From: Prevotella falsenii DSM 22864 = JCM 15124
Lineage (GTDB): Bacteria; Bacteroidota; Bacteroidia; Bacteroidales; Bacteroidaceae
Direction of reading: 5' to 3'
DNA length: 50,187 nucleotides
Assembly: GCF_000613945.1 (NCBI RefSeq)
Contig: NZ_BAJY01000020.1
Coordinates: 1-50,187, forward strand
Positions 28,212 through 36,978 of the stretch are shown here, piece after piece; the stretch's first letter is position 1; each line of letters begins with the position of its first letter. The notes under the pieces are model-generated. The model did no database searches and was not told where the DNA came from. It worked only from the letters and a program-made list of their open reading frames with translations. The position numbers were made by a program, and so were the translations under genes.

Positions 28212-29462
28212 CTATTTCTCAATCGCTGCAACGCCCGGCAATACCTTACCTTCGATGGCTTCGAGCATCGCACCGCCACCTGTTGAAACGTAAGAAACTT
28301 TGTCTGCCAAGCCAAACTTGTTTACGGCAGCTACCGAGTCGCCACCACCAACGAGCGAGAACGCACCGTTCTTCTGTGTAGCTTCGGCAACATACTTTGC
28401 AATTTCGCCTGTACCGTGAGCGAAGTTCTCGAATTCAAACACACCAACAGGACCGTTCCAAAGGATAGTCTTTGAGTCGAGAATAATCTTCTTCCATGCT
28501 TCAAGACTTTCAGGGGCTGCGTCCATTCCTTCCCAACCGTCAGGAATTTGGTCGATAGGAAACTCTTTGCGTTCTGCATCGTTAGAGAACTGTTGTGCGC
28601 AGATTGTTGCAGCAGAGAGCGAAAGGTTTACGCCCTTTTCTTTTGCCGCTGCCATTACGTTCAATGCTTCGGGAATCAGGTCGTCTTCGTGGAGCGACAT
28701 ACCTATTTTTCCGCCTTGTGCTTTAATGAAAGTGTAGCCCATGCCGCCGCCAATGATAAGGTTGTCTACCTTGTCGAGCAGGTTTTTAATGACGCCGAGC
28801 TTGGAACTAACCTTCGAACCTCCGATAATGGCAGTGAAAGGGTGTTGCGCGTTCTTCAAAACGTTGTCGATTGCGGTTACTTCTTTTTCCATAAGGAAAC
28901 CCAGCATCTTGTGTCCGGCATCGAAATAGTCGGCTATAACAGCTGTTGAAGCGTGCTTGCGGTGAGCTGTACCGAAAGCATCGTTCACATATACGTCGGC
29001 GTATGAAGCCAGCTTCTTTGCGAAATCAGCCTGACGTGCCTTCATTTCTTTCTTGGCAGCGTCGTATTCCGGTGTGCCTTTTTCCACACCAACGGGCTTG
29101 CCTTCTTCTTCAGCGTAGAAACGAAGGTTCTCCAACAAGAGGGCTTCTCCGTTTTTCAATGCTGCAACTTCGGCTTCAGCGTTGCCTGCGTCCTTGGCAA
29201 ATTTAACGGGCACGCCGAGTGCGTCGCTTACGTTTTTCACTATCCGGCTCAATGATAGTTCAGCCTTCACCTTGCCTTTAGGCTTACCCATGTGGCTCAT
29301 CATAATGAGTGCACCACCGTCAGCAAGCACTTTCTTCAAAGTTGGTAAGGCACCACGGATACGTGTGTCGTCTGTTACATTACCATTCTCGTCCAATGGC
29401 ACATTAAAATCCACGCGAACAATTGCTTTCTGTCCGGCGAAGTTGAAATCATTAATCTTCAT
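28212..29462 (-). CDS. pgk: Phosphoglycerate kinase
   Basis: 416 residues, normal length. It has the N-terminal signature [13 protein letters not shown], the substrate-binding SHMGKPKG, the interdomain [13 protein letters not shown] and C-terminal nucleotide-binding GGGDSVAA. It transfers phosphate from 1,3-bisphosphoglycerate to ADP in glycolysis, in the cytoplasm. Monocistronic: a -7 box lies at 29506-29513 and a strong terminator at 28114. Confidence 0.98.
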   Translation of the reverse strand: MKINDFNFAGQKAIVRVDFNVPLDENGNVTDDTRIRGALPTLKKVLADGGALIMMSHMGKPKGKVKAELSLSRIVKNVSDALGVPVKFAKDAGNAEAEVAALKNGEALLLENLRFYAEEEGKPVGVEKGTPEYDAAKKEMKARQADFAKKLASYADVYVNDAFGTAHRKHASTAVIADYFDAGHKMLGFLMEKEVTAIDNVLKNAQHPFTAIIGGSKVSSKLGVIKNLLDKVDNLIIGGGMGYTFIKAQGGKIGMSLHEDDLIPEALNVMAAAKEKGVNLSLSAATICAQQFSNDAERKEFPIDQIPDGWEGMDAAPESLEAWKKIILDSKTILWNGPVGVFEFENFAHGTGEIAKYVAEATQKNGAFSLVGGGDSVAAVNKFGLADKVSYVSTGGGAMLEAIEGKVLPGVAAIEK

Positions 29463-29505
29463 CTGAATTGATTTTTATATTATTATAATGAATACATTCC
29501 TACGG

Positions 29506-29513
29506 CAAAAATA
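29506..29513 (-). promoter_or_regulatory. -7 promoter box for pgk
   Basis: The reverse strand reads TATTTTTG (TAnnTTTG), about 45 bp upstream of the pgk start. It is divergent from the queC promoter at 29557. Confidence 0.5.
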
Positions 29514-29556
29514 CGAAAAAATATCTTATTAGGAAAACGAAATACAATCTTTTTTG

Positions 29557-29564
29557 TAATTTTG
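29557..29564 (+). promoter_or_regulatory. -7 promoter box for queC
   Basis: TAATTTTG, 20 bp before the queC ATG. The resulting leader is too short for a preQ1 riboswitch. Confidence 0.6.
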
Positions 29565-29583
29565 CAGTAACAAACTGACATAA

Positions 29584-30237
29584 ATGAAAGATTCTATCAT
29601 CATCGTTAGCGGCGGACTCGACTCCATTACGCTCTTATACGACAAGGCTGAAACCATAGCCTTAGCCGTTTCGTTCGATTATGGGCAGAACCATGCCGGC
29701 AAGGAATTGCCTTTTGCGGCGTTGCATTGCAAACGCTTGGGCATACGCCACATTGTTATTCCTTTGCAGTTCATGCAACAATACTTTAAGAGTTCGCTCT
29801 TGGAAGGGTCGGACAAAATTCCCGAAGGGCATTACGAAGAGGAGAATATGAAATCGACGGTTGTTCCATTCCGCAACGGCATCATGCTTGCCATAGCGGC
29901 AGGCATTGCCGAAAGCCACAATCTCAGCCGCATTTACATTGCCAATCATGGGGGCGACCATACTATCTATCCCGACTGTCGCCCCGATTTTATCGACGCC
30001 ATGACTGCTGCCACCCAAGCCGGCACGTTCAACAACACGCACATAGAAGCTGCTTTTACCAACATAACCAAAGCCGATATAGTACGCATCGGTACAAAAC
30101 TCGGCATCAACTATGCCGAAACGTGGAGTTGCTATAAAGCGGGCAAACATCATTGCGGTAAGTGCGGCACTTGCATCGAACGGAAAGAAGCCTTCGGCGA
30201 AGCAGGATTGGCAGACCCAACGGAATACGAGGAATAA
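29584..30237 (+). CDS. queC: 7-cyano-7-deazaguanine synthase (QueC)
   Basis: 217 residues. PP-loop ATP-binding motif VSGGLDSIT (SGGLDS at 9-14), the FDYGQNH segment and the C-terminal zinc site C183, C191, C194, C197 (SCYKAGKHHCGKCGTC) identify QueC. It converts 7-carboxy-7-deazaguanine to preQ0 with ammonia and ATP in queuosine synthesis. It is followed by a membrane-protein gene and mnmA, so this forward cluster includes two tRNA-modification enzymes; no queD or queE is in the window. Confidence 0.96.
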   Translation: MKDSIIIVSGGLDSITLLYDKAETIALAVSFDYGQNHAGKELPFAALHCKRLGIRHIVIPLQFMQQYFKSSLLEGSDKIPEGHYEEENMKSTVVPFRNGIMLAIAAGIAESHNLSRIYIANHGGDHTIYPDCRPDFIDAMTAATQAGTFNNTHIEAAFTNITKADIVRIGTKLGINYAETWSCYKAGKHHCGKCGTCIERKEAFGEAGLADPTEYEE

Positions 30238-30364
30238 GGCAAAGCAACCGACAGACAGGAATAACAAAAAGGTTTCTGCCACCAAGCAGTGCTTTTTTAC
30301 TTTGAAAGAACCAACACATTGTTTTATTACACAACATGAATTAAAAATAAACGAGAGTATAATA

Positions 30365-31291
30365 ATGGGAGAAATTACACAAAAGCAGGTTTTCAGAGAG
30401 ATTAAAAGTTTATTAATTATTGCCATTGCCATATCCATAGGGTGCTTTGGGTGGTGCGCATTCGTATTGCCTCATAAAATTCCAATCGGCGGTGTTGCCG
30501 GTCTTTCATCGGTACTTTATTGGGGCACGGACATTCCTGTGCAAGCCACTTATTTTGTTCTGAACATATCATTATTATTGGTAGCACTGAAAATCTTGGG
30601 CTGGCGGTTTTGCATTCGCACTATTTTTGCCGTAACAGTGTTTACCATTGCCAGCACCATATTTCAAGATTTAATGGCCGACAAGACCTTATTCCCCGAT
30701 GAACCTTTCCTCGCCAGCGTTATTGGCGGCGTACTTTTAGGTTTCAGCACGGGCATAGCCTTGCAATACAACGCCAGTACGGGCGGTTCAGATGTAATTG
30801 CATCAATGATAAACAAGCACCACGATGTATCGTTGGGTAAGATTATATTGGGTTGCGACCTTATTATTATTACCTCCGGCTACTTGGTTCTGCACAATTG
30901 GGAGAATATTATATATGGCTATATCACACTTTTCATTATGACGGCAGTAGTCGATTATGTCGTCAATGGTATGCGCGGCTCGGTTCAATTCTTTGTTGTT
31001 TCCGACAAATGGAAGGAAATTGGCAATGCCATCAACAGCGATGTGGAGCGCGGCTGTACGCTTATCGACGCCCGCGGCTTCTATACGGGCAAGGAATTGG
31101 GTATGCTTTTCATACTTGCGCGCCGTTCCGAAACCCGCGATATATTCCGTGTCATCGACGAAATAGACCCCGAAGCCTTTGTTTCGCAAAGCGCAGTAAA
31201 CGGTGTTTATGGCATTGGGTTCGACAGAATGAAGGTGGGAAAACGCAAAAAGATAGCCGATGATAGCACAAAAGTTAATGAAAATCAGTAA
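30365..31291 (+). CDS. YitT-family membrane protein
   Basis: 308 residues from ATG 30365. The frame is open further upstream, but that part overlaps queC and has no membrane-protein character. Five or six membrane segments (first ~17-37, IIAIAISIGCFGWCAFVLP) include the YitT/DUF161 motif PIGGVAGLSSVLYW and NASTGGSDVIASMIN. A cytoplasmic C-terminal DUF2179 domain follows (RGCTLIDARGFYTGKELGMLF). Function not established; proposed to be transporters or ligand-responsive membrane proteins. It lies 10 bp before mnmA, but mnmA has a -7 box of its own. Confidence 0.88.
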   Translation: MGEITQKQVFREIKSLLIIAIAISIGCFGWCAFVLPHKIPIGGVAGLSSVLYWGTDIPVQATYFVLNISLLLVALKILGWRFCIRTIFAVTVFTIASTIFQDLMADKTLFPDEPFLASVIGGVLLGFSTGIALQYNASTGGSDVIASMINKHHDVSLGKIILGCDLIIITSGYLVLHNWENIIYGYITLFIMTAVVDYVVNGMRGSVQFFVVSDKWKEIGNAINSDVERGCTLIDARGFYTGKELGMLFILARRSETRDIFRVIDEIDPEAFVSQSAVNGVYGIGFDRMKVGKRKKIADDSTKVNENQ

Positions 31292-31296
31292 CTTTG
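31289..31296 (+). promoter_or_regulatory. -7 promoter box directly in front of mnmA
   Basis: TAACTTTG spans the YitT stop codon and ends 4 bp before the mnmA ATG. If used, transcription would start at or next to the ATG, giving a leaderless mRNA. Confidence 0.45.
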
Positions 31297-31300
31297 CCGT

Positions 31301-32431
31301 ATGAATTATGATGAAATAAAGGATAAACGCATTGCGGTACTGCTTTCCGGCGGTGTCGATAGTTCTGTTGTTGTCTACGAATTTGCACGGTTAGGGCTTA
31401 CCCCCGACTGCTTTTATATCCGCATCGGACCCGAAGAAAAAGAGGAATGGGACTGCAATTCGGAAGAAGACGTAGAGATGGCAACGGCTGTGGCGCGGCG
31501 TTATGGCTGCCGATTCAATGTGATAGACTGTCATAAGGAATACTGGAGTCAGGTAACGAAGTACACGATGGAGAAGGTGCGTGCGGGTTTCACACCCAAC
31601 CCCGATGTTATGTGCAACCGTCTCATTAAGTTCGGGGCATTCGACGAGAAGTGCGGGCACGATTACGACTTGATTGCTACAGGGCATTATGCGCAAACAA
31701 AATGGATTGACGGTAAGAAATGGCTCTGCACAAGTCCCGACCCGGTGAAAGACCAAACCGACTTTCTTGCACAGATATACGACTGGCAACTCAAGAAAGC
31801 CATATTTCCAATAGGGCATTATGCAAAAAACGAGGTGCGCGAAATAGCCGAACGCGAACATCTTATCAATGCAAAGCGTAAAGATTCGCAAGGCATTTGC
31901 TTCTTGGGCAATATCGACTACAACGAGTATGTGCGCCGCTATCTTGGCGAACAAGCAGGCGATGTTGTTGAACTTGAGACCGGAAAGAAGATAGGACAGC
32001 ACAAAGGGCTGTGGTTTCACACCATCGGACAACGCAAGGGCTTGGGCTTTGGCGGCGGTCCTTGGTTTGTTGTAAAGAAAGATGTGGCTGCCAATGTGTT
32101 GTTTGTCAGCCACGGCTACGACCCCGAAACGGCGTACAAGAAAGACTTTAAGGTGCACGGCTTGCATTGGCTCACCGAAACGCCACGCCCCGAAGCAGGC
32201 GACAGCGATGCTGAAACAGCCGGACGTATTTCCATTTGCTTTAAAATCAGGCACACTCCGGAGTTCCATAAGGGCTGTTTGGAGTTGCTTTCTCCCAATG
32301 ATGACAGCGAGAAAGCAGAAGCCATCGTACATTCCGAAGACAAGATACACGGTGTAGCACCCGGTCAGTTCTGCGTTATTTACGACAAAGACCACAATCG
32401 CTGCTTCGGTTCGGCAGAGATTACAGTATAA
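31301..32431 (+). CDS. mnmA: tRNA-specific 2-thiouridylase MnmA
   Basis: 376 residues. PP-loop LLSGGVDSSVV (SGGVDSS at 16-22), catalytic cysteine in NPDVMCNRLIKF, second cysteine in SQGICFLG and the MnmA-specific LATGHYAQ and HTIGQRKGLG segments. It thiolates U34 of tRNA Lys, Glu and Gln, improving decoding. The start is supported by the close -7 box and by the family N-terminus. A terminator follows at 32452. Confidence 0.97.
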   Translation: MNYDEIKDKRIAVLLSGGVDSSVVVYEFARLGLTPDCFYIRIGPEEKEEWDCNSEEDVEMATAVARRYGCRFNVIDCHKEYWSQVTKYTMEKVRAGFTPNPDVMCNRLIKFGAFDEKCGHDYDLIATGHYAQTKWIDGKKWLCTSPDPVKDQTDFLAQIYDWQLKKAIFPIGHYAKNEVREIAEREHLINAKRKDSQGICFLGNIDYNEYVRRYLGEQAGDVVELETGKKIGQHKGLWFHTIGQRKGLGFGGGPWFVVKKDVAANVLFVSHGYDPETAYKKDFKVHGLHWLTETPRPEAGDSDAETAGRISICFKIRHTPEFHKGCLELLSPNDDSEKAEAIVHSEDKIHGVAPGQFCVIYDKDHNRCFGSAEITV

Positions 32432-32451
32432 TAGAAAAGCGCAAATACGGA

Positions 32452-32476
32452 GTGCAGATACGTCTGCACGCTTTTT
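32452..32476 (+). terminator. Intrinsic terminator of mnmA
   Basis: A perfect 7-bp stem (GTGCAGA/TCTGCAC) with a four-base loop is followed by GCTTTTT. Confidence 0.75.
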
Positions 32477-32532
32477 CTATTGCACACTTTCACAATTGTC
32501 CTTATAAAGTTGTGGGATTAAAGTTTTTTATC

Positions 32533-32540
32533 TATCTTTG
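32533..32540 (+). promoter_or_regulatory. -7 promoter box for the C1 peptidase
   Basis: TATCTTTG, about 115 bp upstream of the start codon at 32656. Confidence 0.5.
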
Positions 32541-32655
32541 CAAAATCGTCCGGTCGGGCAGTTATCTCTGCATTTTCGGCACAGATAGAAACTGTCAGCG
32601 GCGACCATCAGAATACTATTAATACAGAAAAATCTAAAAGTTACAAACAAATTCT

Positions 32656-34059
32656 ATGAACAAAAAGACTTTAATGGTCTGTGGTTTGATGGCTCTTTCG
32701 CTTTCAATGCAGGCACAGACAAAAGGCGGCGGAATTGACAAGCAGATGATGGAGAAAATCACCGCAGGGCATTCTTCAACTGCCAACCGTGCGCTTGCGA
32801 ATGCTATTGCAACAAACGCTATCGACAATCTTGCTCGCAACTTCAAGAAAGCAGGCGATTTCGACACTCATTTCAGCGTTGAAACAACCAAACAGAACAT
32901 TCACGACCAAAAGAGTTCGGGACGTTGCTGGCTCTTTACAGGACTGAACGTGTTGCGTTCCAACTTTGCACACAAGCACAAGGACAGCCTTCGTGTAGAA
33001 CTTTCGCATGTTTACCTGAGCTTCCACGACCAATTGGAAAAGTCTAACCTTATGCTTCAGGGCGTTATTGACAATGCCAACAAACCCATAAACGACCCTA
33101 TCGTGCAGTTCTTCTTTAAGAATCCTATTAGCGATGGCGGTACTTTCTGCGGTGTTTCCGACCTTGTAGACAAGTACGGACTTGTGCCGATGGAGGTAAT
33201 GCCGGAGAGCTATTCAGCCGAAAACACCTCTCGCATGGCGTCAATCATTTCTTCCAAGCTCCGCGAATATGGTTTGGAATTGCGCAAAATGGTAGCCGAA
33301 AAGAAGTCGGCAGCAGCCATTAAGGCACGCAAGACAGAGATGTTGGGCAACATCTACCGCATTCTCGTTCTCGCATTGGGCGAACCGGTAAAGACCTTCG
33401 AGTATGCTTTCAAGGACAAGAACGGCAACAGCGTTGGCAAACCAAAGACATATACCCCACAATCGTTCCGCGACGAAGTGGTCGGACGCAAACTCAACGG
33501 CACTTTCATCATGGCGATGAACGACCCACGCCGTGAGTACTACAAGACTTACGAAGTGGAATACGACCGCCATACCTACGACGGACACAACTGGAAGTAC
33601 ATCAACCTTCCGATGGAAGACATCGCAAAGATGGCTATCGCTTCCTTGAAAGACGACACAAAGATATATTCAAGCTACGACGTGGGCAAGCAGTTAGACC
33701 GCAAGCGTGGCTACTTGGACTTGGACAACTTCGACTACGGTACACTCTTTGGTACATCTTTCCCAATGAACAAGGCAGAACGCATCTCTACATTCGATAG
33801 CGGTTCTACCCACGCCATGACACTTTCGGCTGTAGACCTCGACGAGAACGGACAGCCAAAGAAGTGGAAGGTGGAAAACAGCTGGGGACCAACAAACGGG
33901 CACAACGGCTGTCTGATTATGACAAACCCTTGGTTCAACGAATACAGCTTCCGCCTTGTGGTAGACAAGAAGTATGTTCCCGAGAACATCTTGAAGGCAG
34001 AACAGCAAAAGCCTATCATGGTAATGCCTGACGACCCTTTGTTCCAAGAAGACAAATAA
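32656..34059 (+). CDS. Secreted C1-family cysteine aminopeptidase (bleomycin hydrolase/PepC type)
   Basis: 467 residues with a signal peptide (MNKKTLMVCGLMALSLSMQAQ), so exported, unlike cytoplasmic PepC. The catalytic residues are visible: C91 in SSGRCWLF, H386 in GSTHAMT and N408 in KVENSWG. The bleomycin-hydrolase fold usually forms a hexameric barrel in which the C-terminus trims peptides from the N-terminus. In oral Bacteroidales such enzymes help degrade peptides for asaccharolytic growth. Flanked by terminators on both sides, so it is a single-gene unit. Confidence 0.94.
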   Translation: MNKKTLMVCGLMALSLSMQAQTKGGGIDKQMMEKITAGHSSTANRALANAIATNAIDNLARNFKKAGDFDTHFSVETTKQNIHDQKSSGRCWLFTGLNVLRSNFAHKHKDSLRVELSHVYLSFHDQLEKSNLMLQGVIDNANKPINDPIVQFFFKNPISDGGTFCGVSDLVDKYGLVPMEVMPESYSAENTSRMASIISSKLREYGLELRKMVAEKKSAAAIKARKTEMLGNIYRILVLALGEPVKTFEYAFKDKNGNSVGKPKTYTPQSFRDEVVGRKLNGTFIMAMNDPRREYYKTYEVEYDRHTYDGHNWKYINLPMEDIAKMAIASLKDDTKIYSSYDVGKQLDRKRGYLDLDNFDYGTLFGTSFPMNKAERISTFDSGSTHAMTLSAVDLDENGQPKKWKVENSWGPTNGHNGCLIMTNPWFNEYSFRLVVDKKYVPENILKAEQQKPIMVMPDDPLFQEDK

Positions 34060-34137
34060 AACAATCCGCATAAAGGAGTGTAGGGCGTTTGCCCATATAA
34101 ATACTTTCCTTTTTTACTTCAAATTCTATCATATTTG

Positions 34138-34168
34138 CCCTTGCTCGTACCATCGAGCAAGGGTTTTT
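34138..34168 (+). terminator. Intrinsic terminator of the C1 peptidase
   Basis: A 9-10-bp stem (CCTTGCTCG/CGAGCAAGG) with a short loop is followed by TTTTT. Confidence 0.85.
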
Positions 34169-34253
34169 ATATTATAATGTACGCACGTAAAAAGTTCAGT
34201 TGAAAGGTATAAGATAAAGAGTTGTTTTTCTTTTTCTCACTGGAGGCAGCCGT

Positions 34254-34453
34254 TAAACCCCAATCGTTCATTAGGACGCATTTGCTTGGATTTGTTATTA
34301 CCGTCATGCTTCCTTACTGCTTTCGTCCGCTTGCCGGCATCTGCGCAGCCATTACATCTCGACGTAGCCCGCTACGCCTTCGATGAAATGCCGGCACATC
34401 TGCTCAACAATCGAACAAAAGCAGTCAAGGACGCTAATGAACGATTGGGGTTT
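34254..34453. repeat. Near-palindromic structured element R, copy 2
   Basis: About 200 bp, homologous to 9180-9357 with a 24-bp insertion in the left arm. The outer stem is longer than in copy 1 (15 consecutive pairs ending in AACCCCAATCG). Where the left arm has TT instead of GG, the right arm has AA instead of CC. The inner helix is ACTGCTTT (34316-34323) with AAAGCAGT (34418-34425). TGCCGGCAT and ATGCCGGCA pair perfectly. The family B array follows 60 bp downstream. Confidence 0.85.
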
Positions 34454-34515
34454 AAAAAACTTTTGCCTTGTAAAGATAATTCCGAAGCAAAATGATAATT
34501 TCGATTGGGCATTGC

Positions 34516-34596
34516 GAAAGCGGCTGTTTTGCAACGCAAAACCTACGCTTTTACCGTGCAAAACAGCCGCTTTTGGAATACGAAACAATAGGTTTT
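34516..34596 (-). repeat. 22-bp-period array, family B, copy 2 (inverted)
   Basis: Units at 34516, 34538, 34560 and 34582, exactly 22 bp apart. Cores on the forward strand: GCGGCTG, CCTACGC, CAGCCGC, CAATAGG. Read on the reverse strand this is the array at 21468, except that one unit is GCGGCTG instead of CCGTAGG. Confidence 0.9.
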
Positions 34597-34842
34597 GTAA
34601 TGCGCTGATAAAAAGTCAGTTAAGCAGCAGATATTCCTCTTAAAAGTATTTACGGTTTTGTTGTTTATTTTCTGCTTATATAATGGGGAAAGTATGTTCG
34701 CTTTTCATATACCTTTGATGTAATATTTTTAGTGTTGTTACTTTTCTATTATTCTATTTTGTTGCCGTTTTAAAAGACTGATATATCGTGTTTGGTAGTC
34801 TTAAAGTTTCCTAAAAAGGCTGCATTTTCCTTACAAAACTAC
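34597..34842. other. Gene-free AT-rich upstream region
   Basis: No ORF, RNA gene or further repeat recognised between the family B array and the -7 box (TATCTTTG, 34843-34850) of the following gene. Confidence 0.4.
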
Positions 34843-34850
34843 TATCTTTG
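34843..34850 (+). promoter_or_regulatory. -7 promoter box for the secreted protein at 34871
   Basis: TATCTTTG, 20 bp before the start codon. Confidence 0.55.
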
Positions 34851-34870
34851 CTTTTAAAATACATGAACTT

Positions 34871-36526
34871 ATGCGAAGAATAGTTTTTCTTTTATTCCTC
34901 TATTACTGCACTGCAGCGAGTCTTTATGCCCAGCAACGCCTATCTTTGCCCGATGCAGATGCCATCGGTTACGACGAAGACGGCTATTGGATTGAAGTCT
35001 ATACAAAAGTTGGCAACGACCGTTATACCCGAAGATACCTGCGGAAAGAAGTAAAAAAAGCAAGCTTAGACAAAACTTCTGAAATGGGAATGATAGGTTG
35101 GAACTTAAGCTCTGTAGAGGATACGCTAAGTAGAAGTGGTATTGAAAAGGAAGGACAACGTTTAGTTCATGCCGACAGTCTGCGCGCCATATCTCTCGAA
35201 GACTATGTTGGCAAGACGTTCGACATTAACGAAGACGGCAAATGGAAGCGTAATGCAGTAAACTCGAACTATGTTTTGAAATTCCTACGATCCGACCTTG
35301 CTTTCGTTCAACAATTGCGTTACACCGACACAAAAAAGTATGACTACGACAATTCTACTACTTCTATCTTTGTTCCAGACTCGGTTACAACATGGCGAAC
35401 CAAAAACTCTGAGCCATTGCTTCCGCTTGTTTTGGAGCTTAAAGGAGGCAAAAACGTTTTACTTTTCTCCTATAGATCATTCGATTATATGTTGCTTCCA
35501 ACTATTAAAAGCGACCAGTTTGTGAAAATTTTTCGCAGACACCAACCTGCAGAACTAACAGTAGCAGGAAATAAATACGATGCTGCTGCACCCTACGACT
35601 TCTGGAGATTTAATATTAAAGGCTTCTTTGGAGTTAAGAAAACAGCAGCAGGCAGATGCCAATTGGTAAACGCTTTCGGCGAAAATGTATTGAAACAAGA
35701 TTACGATAATATTGTCTATGTAGATCGTTTTATTATTGCAAAGGCAGGCAATTCGGTTGATGTGTACAACCTTTATCTTAAGAAGCTCAACTTAGGGACT
35801 ATTATGGCTGCGTATGAAATACCTAATTGTATAATTGGGTGCGTAAATGTGCTGAACAGAAATGGTGCTTTCTACTACAACGAAATGGGGATAAAGATGA
35901 AGAATCCTTGGAAAATACGACTTGGAGTTTGCGGTACTGTACCTGTTTGGACATATAGTTTGCTAAAGAAACGTGAGCAACACCAGCTGAAATACTACAC
36001 TGGTGGACCCGGTGTAACGTGCGAAGAAGACAAACGTTACGTGCTTTCAGACTGCCAATCTTCTGACTCTGTTACCTTTCTTAATGGTAAAAAGGAGTAT
36101 AGTTGCAATGGAAACAGTTGGATTCTTGGCGATACCAGTGTGTGTCCGGAATGGATAAGAGTAGGAAGAAATGGCAAATTCGGCATTCTCGCCTACGATT
36201 ATAAACAGCCAAACAATGTGAAGCCTAAGAAAGGTACGAAGGATTATGGTGGTTGGAAAAGACCATTAGAGACTTATCCTGTGCAGATTCTAAAAGGTAA
36301 AACTATTCTTCCGATGATCTACGATTCTATTATTGTACGCAACGATGGGTCTATTTATTTATACAAGGATGGCAAAGTGGGACTCTATCCGCGCGACAAG
36401 GCACCTGTGTACGACGAGTTAGAACAGAACACTTGCTACTTTTACCATATTGTAAAGAATGGTGTAAGTGGCTGGCTTGACATCAAAACCAACGAAGAGT
36501 ATTTTCTTCCATCACTCCGCCAATAG
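34871..36526 (+). CDS. Secreted protein of unknown function with WG-repeat-like segments
   Basis: 551 residues with a signal peptide (MRRIVFLLFLYYCTAASLYAQ). The body is beta-rich and aromatic-rich, with several short motifs reminiscent of WG/propeller-type repeats (FGVKKTAAGRCQLVNAFGEN, KVGLYPRDK, VSGWLDIKTNE near the C-terminus). Several cysteines cluster in the C-terminal half. I do not recognise a family. It has its own -7 box and terminator, so it is a single-gene unit. The out-of-frame ATG at 34864 is not used. Confidence 0.7.
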   Translation: MRRIVFLLFLYYCTAASLYAQQRLSLPDADAIGYDEDGYWIEVYTKVGNDRYTRRYLRKEVKKASLDKTSEMGMIGWNLSSVEDTLSRSGIEKEGQRLVHADSLRAISLEDYVGKTFDINEDGKWKRNAVNSNYVLKFLRSDLAFVQQLRYTDTKKYDYDNSTTSIFVPDSVTTWRTKNSEPLLPLVLELKGGKNVLLFSYRSFDYMLLPTIKSDQFVKIFRRHQPAELTVAGNKYDAAAPYDFWRFNIKGFFGVKKTAAGRCQLVNAFGENVLKQDYDNIVYVDRFIIAKAGNSVDVYNLYLKKLNLGTIMAAYEIPNCIIGCVNVLNRNGAFYYNEMGIKMKNPWKIRLGVCGTVPVWTYSLLKKREQHQLKYYTGGPGVTCEEDKRYVLSDCQSSDSVTFLNGKKEYSCNGNSWILGDTSVCPEWIRVGRNGKFGILAYDYKQPNNVKPKKGTKDYGGWKRPLETYPVQILKGKTILPMIYDSIIVRNDGSIYLYKDGKVGLYPRDKAPVYDELEQNTCYFYHIVKNGVSGWLDIKTNEEYFLPSLRQ

Positions 36527-36565
36527 GTTATGGCTGGATAAAGACAGATAACAACCGTTCCTTAA

Positions 36566-36625
36566 CAAACAAATACAGTGTTCAGAGAAGTTTATAACTA
36601 CTACTTTGAATGCTGTATTTGTTTG
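36566..36625 (+). terminator. Long hairpin after the secreted unknown gene
   Basis: A 13-bp perfect stem (36566-36578 with 36613-36625, arm CAAACAAATACAG) and an inner TTCA/TGAA pair. The following T-run is broken (GCAAAAAGGCTTTTTC), so termination efficiency is uncertain. Confidence 0.6.
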
Positions 36626-36822
36626 CAAAAAGGCTTTTTCTGACAAGAGAAACACATTGTTAGTTTTTCCCGGTTCTTAGATATGGGTTTTCAAATAGGT
36701 TAAAACCAAGATTGTGTCTGTAGTTATCTCTGCTTTGCAAACTGTAATTGAATGTCATTTTCCGGGCATTTGGTCTTTTTGTACCGTTGCTATGTTAAGA
36801 AAGCCATATAAGAAAGCTAACT
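36626..36822. other. Gene-free stretch before the tandem repeat
   Basis: No ORF, RNA gene or strong structure recognised in about 200 bp. Confidence 0.4.
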
Positions 36823-36972
36823 CGGAATAGCTGCAACACCATATCAATAATGTAATCAGCCTATTTTATTGCTAAATATCGACTGTTTCGGAATAGCTGC
36901 AACACCATATCAATAATGTAATCAGCCTATTTTATTGCTAAATATCGACTGTTTCGGAATAGCTGAAACACC
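36823..36972. repeat. 66-bp tandem duplication (2.3 copies)
   Basis: Two identical 66-bp copies start at 36823 and 36889, with a partial third at 36955 (unit starts CGGAATAGCTGCAACACC). 66 is 3 x 22, and the second 22-bp third resembles the reverse complement of the first (AATAGxCTG against CAGCCTATT), so this may be a diverged member of the 22-bp arrays. It ends 7 bp before the SprT-like gene's stop codon. Confidence 0.85.
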
Positions 36973-36978
36973 CTTTAT

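Noticed and set aside
29565..29583. preQ1 riboswitch in front of queC
   Set aside because: The leader implied by the -7 box is only about 15-20 nt, too short for the aptamer.
30113..30364. Upstream start for the YitT-family gene
   Set aside because: It would overlap queC by 125 bp and add hydrophilic residues before the first membrane helix; ATG 30365 fits the family.
34286..34643. Short ORFs on both strands over the R element and family B array
   Set aside because: They arise from the repeats themselves and show no coding features.
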